The notes under the pieces were generated by a model. That model had not been told where the DNA came from, ran no database searches, and was given only the letters and a program-made list of their open reading frames with translations. Positions 59,617-64,000 of a DNA stretch of 64,000 nucleotides are shown piece by piece; the first letter of the stretch is position 1, and the number at the start of each line of letters is the position of its first letter. Position numbers and translations under genes: made by a program. The stretch is from JBBDIM01 sp040880405 (GTDB lineage: Bacteria; Planctomycetota; Planctomycetia; Pirellulales; Pirellulaceae). The stretch spans positions 1-64,000 of the forward strand of contig JBBDIM010000118.1 in assembly GCA_040880405.1 (NCBI GenBank), in the 5' to 3' direction.

Positions 59617-60975
59617 ATGACTTCACAACCTCTTCGTCTTCATCTGAGCCTCTCCGATCGCAAATTCCTGCACGACACGTCGATGTTCCTAGGGACCTGC
59701 GGTTTCGAGGTCCAGACCTCCCTAAAAGGGGAGCAGGATGGGGATCAAAATCTGAACTTCCCGGTCGATGTCTGGGTTTACGAACACCCCGCGCGTGATG
59801 GCGGAGACGAAGGGAAATCGTCCGCGCGTAGAGGATCCTCAGAAGGTGACGCCCCGTCCAGCGGTTCCGGCCCTTGGCGGATCGCCGTGTTAAACGATAA
59901 CCAAGTAGAAAGCGTATCGGCCGCGATTGCCGCCGGTGCGGACGATGTGATTCCCCCTCCCATCACTCCGGCCAAGGTGCTGGTTCGAGCCCGACAGGCC
60001 GCCTCGATTTTGCACGTGACGCGTGGTCTGCAACGGGATCTCCACGGTCCGCGATACACCGAACTTCCCGGCAAGGGAGCCATGTTGGGACGAATGCAGC
60101 AGTTGCTTGATACGCGGTCGCAGCATCAGGAATCGATCTGCCTTGGCCTTTTCTCCTTAGGCATCTCCAGCCCGGTTCCGAATGCCGCGCGAATGGTCAC
60201 CGGCCGAGAGATCTCCGTGCTGAGAACCTACTTGCAGAACAACCTGCCACCCGATGCTGAGTTATTTCATCTCGCCAACCACTTATTCGCTGCCGTGTCT
60301 CTGGCGAAAGTCCCGGAACAGGCGCTGCGCTGGTGCGAAACACGCTCGGAAGAGCTCAACCTGGGGGCCTTGGGGCATGATGACCAAGGCGTGGACGTGG
60401 ATGTCACCGTTGGTTTCGCTTGGATTCATGACCATAGCGACTCCTCCGAGGATCTTTTCGACATGGCGCTATCTCACCTCCGTGCCGCAAGTTCCGCCGG
60501 CGGCGGAATGGTGGTCAGCGATCAAGTTCACGCCGACCTGCTGAGCGAACAGGACGTTCCCAATCTGTTCGAAGGCATGACCGCCGCCGATATCGCACGC
60601 CCATTGGTAACGACGGTCGTGGAGACGGAGTCGGTGGCGGCAACGAGTGAGATTTTGCGCCAATATCAACTGGATGTGATTGCCGTGGTGGGCGATGACC
60701 AGCAAGTGGTGGGCCTACTAGCGTTCGACCAATTGGAGGATCAAGATCCAGAATCAAGCATCGCCGAAAGGGTCGATCGGAGCATTCCACGACTCCCGCA
60801 TGACGCTCCCTTCGAGGAGCTAATTTCAAGCTTAGCCGCGGCCGATTCCGCTTGGATCCTAATTGAGCGACGAGGTGAGATCATTGGATTGGTCTACTGT
60901 GATGACCTCGCCTCAATGAACAGCCCGGTCAAAGTAGATCCCTTCTACTCACCGCTGGCGAATATCGGGTCTTAA
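59617..60975 (+). CDS. Degenerate receiver-GGDEF protein with CBS pair
   Basis: 452 residues from the ATG at 59617. Residues about 5-130 resemble a receiver fold without a clear phospho-Asp (AVLNDNQVESVSAAIAAGADDVIPPPITPAKVLVRARQ). Residues about 145-310 follow the order of a GGDEF domain, but the GGDEF loop is replaced by LANHLFAAVS, so no diguanylate cyclase activity is expected. The C-terminal ~130 residues are a CBS pair (LDVIAVVGDDQQVVGLLAFDQL; WILIERRGEIIGLVYCDDL), which usually binds adenine nucleotides. It mirrors the divergent FHA-degenerate-EAL protein. The last 4 bp overlap the convergent AAA gene. Confidence 0.8.
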   Translation: MTSQPLRLHLSLSDRKFLHDTSMFLGTCGFEVQTSLKGEQDGDQNLNFPVDVWVYEHPARDGGDEGKSSARRGSSEGDAPSSGSGPWRIAVLNDNQVESVSAAIAAGADDVIPPPITPAKVLVRARQAASILHVTRGLQRDLHGPRYTELPGKGAMLGRMQQLLDTRSQHQESICLGLFSLGISSPVPNAARMVTGREISVLRTYLQNNLPPDAELFHLANHLFAAVSLAKVPEQALRWCETRSEELNLGALGHDDQGVDVDVTVGFAWIHDHSDSSEDLFDMALSHLRAASSAGGGMVVSDQVHADLLSEQDVPNLFEGMTAADIARPLVTTVVETESVAATSEILRQYQLDVIAVVGDDQQVVGLLAFDQLEDQDPESSIAERVDRSIPRLPHDAPFEELISSLAAADSAWILIERRGEIIGLVYCDDLASMNSPVKVDPFYSPLANIGS

Positions 60976-62288
60976 TCGCCTGCGACGACCGTGAAGTAGC
61001 TACTTACCACGCGATCAAAATGATCGGCCCTCATTTCTGTCGGGAGTCCTTTATAGACGCAAAAGTTTCGGATCTGGGATAGTAAATCGCGGGGCTGACA
61101 GCGGCGTAAAGGGCGGTTCGTTGGTAGGTAATGCTTCTCGATCAGATGATCGACCGCGGCCTTATCGTATTCACAGTCGAACTGCTTTGCAAAGATTTTG
61201 AACAGTGTGTGGAACTCTTCCTGGTTAGAATCCCCCACCTCGATTTTATAAGGAATTCGCCGGAGAAACGCGTCATCGGTCAAATCCGCGGGCTCCAGGT
61301 TGGTCGAGAAAATGATGAGCTGCTCAAATGGAACTTGGATCTTTTTGCCGTTGGGCAAGGCGAGGTAGTCGACGCGGCTTTCCAGCGGAACGATCCAGCG
61401 ATTCAATAGTTCACTCGGCTGCATCCTCTGTCGGCCGAAGTCGTCGATCAACAAGGTGCCGCAGTTGCTTTTCATCTGGAGCGAGGCCTCGCAGATATTG
61501 CTGTGCTGATCGTGGCGAATTTCGAGAGCGTCCATCGTCAGTTCACCACCCACGACCACCGTGGGGCGGCAAATCTTGATCCAACGGCGATCATGATCCG
61601 CCGATTTCAGAATACTACTCGTTCCTTCATCGACGGTCTCATGAAATGCCGCGTCAAATAACTTGATAAACTGACCATCCTCCACAATGGTCCGCGGGAC
61701 CCAAATGCTTTGCCCATAACAGGCGGTGATTCGCTTGGCAAGGGTCGTTTTGCCGTTACCCGGTGCCCCGTACAGAAAGAGTCCGGCCCCGGAATTAACC
61801 GCGGGTCCCAATCGATCGAACATTTCCGCGTCGACCGATAGTCCCTCAAAGGCCGCGATAAGATCCGCTTCCTGAGGTGCTTCATTGCGGATCGATTGGG
61901 CCTCAACCGAAGTAATATAGTCATCCAGAGCCACAGGTGCCGGCCCGACATAGGCGCTGCTTGCCATGTAGGACTGCGCCCTCGTGCGGCCCTGATCCGT
62001 GAGGGCGTAGTAATAGTCGTTGAGCGGGGCCGATCCGGTATGCATGATCAGTTGCCGCGTTCGCATCGACTGTATGATCGGATCCAGAATTCCCATCGGC
62101 AGGCAGATATGCTCCGCCGTCTTTCGGCCACTCATCGAACCGACATTGAGGTACAGCTTTAAGACCAGGCCTTCAATCAAGGTAGGCGAAAGCTGGGTAT
62201 CTTCCAGCGACTTCGGTTCCTCCGGCCGGAAGCTATCATCCGCCAACAGGGAAGCGAGCAAACCTGATTTCAGTTCAGAAGTGGGCAC
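60972..62288 (-). CDS. Winged-helix AAA+ ATPase
   Basis: About 438 residues from GTG 62288; TTG 62336 is the upstream alternative. An N-terminal winged-helix-like region (LSPTLIEGLVLKLYLNVGSMSGRKTAEHI ... YYYALTDQGRTRAQSYM) is followed by an AAA+ core: Walker A GAPGNGKTTL, Walker B TLLIDDFGRQRM, sensor-type FSTNLEPADL and the arginine-bearing FLRRIPYKI. The GGELTMDALEIRHD insert is characteristic of this planctomycete group. It may remodel protein or DNA partners. Its stop overlaps the stop of the GGDEF-CBS gene, so the two are convergent. Confidence 0.85.
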   Translation of the reverse strand: MPTSELKSGLLASLLADDSFRPEEPKSLEDTQLSPTLIEGLVLKLYLNVGSMSGRKTAEHICLPMGILDPIIQSMRTRQLIMHTGSAPLNDYYYALTDQGRTRAQSYMASSAYVGPAPVALDDYITSVEAQSIRNEAPQEADLIAAFEGLSVDAEMFDRLGPAVNSGAGLFLYGAPGNGKTTLAKRITACYGQSIWVPRTIVEDGQFIKLFDAAFHETVDEGTSSILKSADHDRRWIKICRPTVVVGGELTMDALEIRHDQHSNICEASLQMKSNCGTLLIDDFGRQRMQPSELLNRWIVPLESRVDYLALPNGKKIQVPFEQLIIFSTNLEPADLTDDAFLRRIPYKIEVGDSNQEEFHTLFKIFAKQFDCEYDKAAVDHLIEKHYLPTNRPLRRCQPRDLLSQIRNFCVYKGLPTEMRADHFDRVVSSYFTVVAGD

Positions 62289-62697
62289 GGTCTTGTCTTT
62301 CTCAATGAGAACAGGGAAGCCACCGCATGGGTGCAACCTACCCGGGATGCCTACAAATCAATGGGGTCCCGCTCGGGACCTCCATGAACTCTAGGTCATG
62401 GCCGCCTGTCGAGTGGATCAACAGCCAAATCCCATCGCACGCAAGCCAGCACTGGCAGCACAGCTTGTGCATTTTTTTTCGCCATGATGTAAATCATGAA
62501 CTATCTTTCCTGATTGGAATGACCCTTAATCTATGCGGAATCGTATTTCATAAAATATTCATCCGTGATACCTTCGTCAGGTGGGCCGGTAACCGGCTTC
62601 CCTCTCGCGGGTTTGAACCAGTGCTTGATCTGGCGAAATAGCCCCCCAGGAACCGTTCCAGCAGGCGCGATTGCTCCGCCACATAGGAAGTCTCCCC
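62289..62697. other. Intergenic region upstream of the AAA gene
   Basis: 409 bp between the AAA gene and a small plus-strand gene. A CATGAT-GTAA-ATCATG hairpin lies at 62483-62498 after an eight-T run. No gene is supported. Confidence 0.4.
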
Positions 62698-62886
62698 ATG
62701 GCCAACGAGAAAGCGAAACTGCTGCTGGAAAGCTCGTCCGACTATTTCGATCGGATCTCCGCCGTGCAGCAGGCGCTCAGGATGGGGATGTCGCTGGAAG
62801 AGATCGAGGAATACCTCGATTGGATCAAATTACTGCGCAACGAGCGCATGTCCCTCGGTGCGGAACAACCCTCCCAAACGGAATGA
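62698..62886 (+). CDS. Small helical protein, unknown function
   Basis: 62 residues. The ATG at 62698 has AGGAAG seven bases upstream. The sequence is predicted to be mostly helical (LLLESSSDYFDRISAVQQALRMG then SLEEIEEYLDWIKLLRNER). I do not recognise the family. The good ribosome-binding site and balanced composition support it being real. Confidence 0.6.
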   Translation: MANEKAKLLLESSSDYFDRISAVQQALRMGMSLEEIEEYLDWIKLLRNERMSLGAEQPSQTE

Positions 62887-62931
62887 TGAGCAGGGCGGGG
62901 TCGTATCAGTCGGTTGAAGTAGACCTCGCCG

Positions 62932-63117
62932 TCAGGAGTAGTATTCCAGCGATTTCAGCATTTTCACCGCGGCAAAGGCGTTTTCTAACCCGCCGATCCG
63001 CTGAATGAACAGTTGCACATTCAACAGGTCCTCGGGATCGAGGATATCCTGCCCATGAGTGAGCAAGATCTCAATCTCCTCGGCCGATAGTTGTTCGATC
63101 TCGGTCAATGCCAACAT
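62932..63117 (-). CDS. Small helical acidic protein, unknown function
   Basis: 61 residues, rich in Leu, Glu and Ala (LTEIEQLSAEEIEILLTHG ... ENAFAAVKMLKSLEYY), predicted helical. It is convergent with the small gene ending at 62886. A weak CGGAT lies upstream of the ATG. Family not recognised. Confidence 0.5.
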   Translation of the reverse strand: MLALTEIEQLSAEEIEILLTHGQDILDPEDLLNVQLFIQRIGGLENAFAAVKMLKSLEYYS

Positions 63118-63559
63118 GAACTAATCCGATCTTCCTTCAATGCGATGTCCTGGAAACTATCGTGAAGTATCGGAATGGTTCCGAGCGGGAATGAGCCACG
63201 GTTCGCGCTTGGGGAAATGGAATCGCAAGATTGTTGATGCTCGCTGACCTGTTATCGGAGTGATCGGTAAAACCTGCCGAAAGTGATAGCAGTCAAAGGG
63301 TTTGCATGATGCCAGCGACTCCGCCAGCAGGCCTCCAAAGTCGCGTTAAGCGCCCTGATCGACCTCGCCGGAGCGACCCGCGCGACCCCAATTAAGAATC
63401 CCTTACATGACCTTGCTCCTCGGCCTGATTCTCTCGGCGAAATCGATGATTGCTGGGTAAAGTTAGGCGCACTAAGAATCTCTTGCGGCAGTCACGCCGT
63501 GGCGGTACTATCCCCCACAAAATTCATTCCAATTGAGCTACCCACAGCGGAAGGTCCCC
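63118..63559. other. Intergenic region
   Basis: 442 bp between the small minus-strand gene and the methyltransferase. I see no gene, repeat or clear RNA structure here. Confidence 0.4.
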
Positions 63560-64000
63560 ATGACGGAACAACCGGAGAACCAGTTAGGCCAATTCATTCC
63601 GGTGCATTACCACTACGACATGCTCCGCGATCGATACCGCATGTCGGCGTTTGAGGAAGCGATTTCCGAAGTGGCCAAGGTGGGCTCTCGCGTAGTCGAT
63701 TTAGGTGGCGGGACGGGGGTGCTGTCGTTCTTCGCCGCGCGACGGGGGGCGAAGGTTTGGTACGTTGAGCGAAACCCGGAATTGGTTGAGGTCGCTCGGC
63801 GGTTTCTGGAACTCAATGACGTGAGCAAGCGGGTAACGATCATCCGCTCCGACGCCGCCACGTTCGTACCACCGGAGCCGGTCGACGTGGTGGTGTGCGA
63901 GATGCTGCATTCGGCATTGGTTCGTGAGAAGCAAGTGCAAGTCATCGACGCCTTCAAGCGAAATTACCGCAGGGCCCATGCCGGTCCGCTGCCATCTTTC
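63560..64000 (+). CDS. PRMT-like class I SAM methyltransferase (3' end outside window)
   Basis: The ATG at 63560 follows GGAAGG; 147 residues are visible and the frame is still open at the window end. VVDLGGGTGVLSFFAARRGAK is methyltransferase motif I, followed by WYVERNPE (acidic end of strand two) and IIRSDAATFVPPEPVDVVVCEMLHSALV. The leading HYDMLRDRYRMSAFEEAI and the EMLHSALV loop are in the places of the PRMT helix and double-E loop, so a protein arginine methyltransferase-like enzyme is possible; the second Glu of the double-E loop is not visible yet. Confidence 0.8.
   Translation, partial: MTEQPENQLGQFIPVHYHYDMLRDRYRMSAFEEAISEVAKVGSRVVDLGGGTGVLSFFAARRGAKVWYVERNPELVEVARRFLELNDVSKRVTIIRSDAATFVPPEPVDVVVCEMLHSALVREKQVQVIDAFKRNYRRAHAGPLPSF

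Noticed and set aside
59617..60975. Active diguanylate cyclase
   Set aside because: The GGDEF loop is replaced by unrelated residues, so no cyclase activity is expected.

Overview
This window comes from a planctomycete, most likely of the Pirellulales. The sequence shows family types characteristic of that group: two DUF1559 pilin-like proteins each followed by a small lipoprotein, two cytochrome-type DUF1549/DUF1553 proteins each paired with a Tat-exported DUF1501 protein, a formylglycine sulfatase, a DUF3472 protein, and membrane proteins starting with an NPFxSP motif. The order-level placement is inference from gene content. One tRNA gene is present. I saw no rRNA, CRISPR array, insertion sequence or prophage.

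Layout. 1-3.8 kb: a secreted thioredoxin/YHS-like protein (minus) and rho (plus) behind a long untranslated leader. 4.0-6.3 kb: a two-gene minus-strand operon of a tetraether-synthase-like radical SAM enzyme and an Lgt-like membrane enzyme. 6.4-8.5 kb: four tandem paralogous membrane proteins. 8.8 kb: tRNA-Ser(GGA). 9.3-20.6 kb: a plus-strand catabolic cluster (GntR regulator, palindromic operators, DUF1559, lipoprotein, DUF1549/1553, DUF1501, aspartoacylase-like, enolase-superfamily dehydratase, MFS carrier) ending in a decayed SMP-30/gluconolactonase remnant. 20.7-26.7 kb: a sulfatase facing a second DUF1501 + DUF1549/1553 pair. 27-35 kb: a free-standing M41-like peptidase, a secreted metal-binding protein, a second DUF1559-lipoprotein cassette, a DUF3472 protein, an aldehyde dehydrogenase and an alpha/beta hydrolase interrupted by a 100-N assembly gap that looks spurious. 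35-38 kb: a Tat-exported pyruvyl-transferase-like protein and an EEP-fold protein.

38-46.4 kb is a complete chemotaxis operon on the minus strand: STAS, CheZ-like, CheY, CheA, CheW, MCP, CheR, CheD, CheB, with an internal hairpin between mcp and cheR. 47-50 kb holds a FixJ-like regulator and a GAF-PAS hybrid histidine kinase, followed by a PduO-type adenosyltransferase and cardiolipin synthase.

52.6-62.3 kb is the most unusual region: a secreted low-complexity protein, a Ser/Thr kinase fused to a tubulin/FtsZ-like domain, an FHA + degenerate EAL protein, a divergent degenerate GGDEF + CBS protein, and a winged-helix AAA+ ATPase. Together they look like a phospho-signalling module built around a cytoskeletal-type GTPase domain. 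The window ends with two small conserved-looking ORFs and the start of a PRMT-like methyltransferase cut by the window edge.
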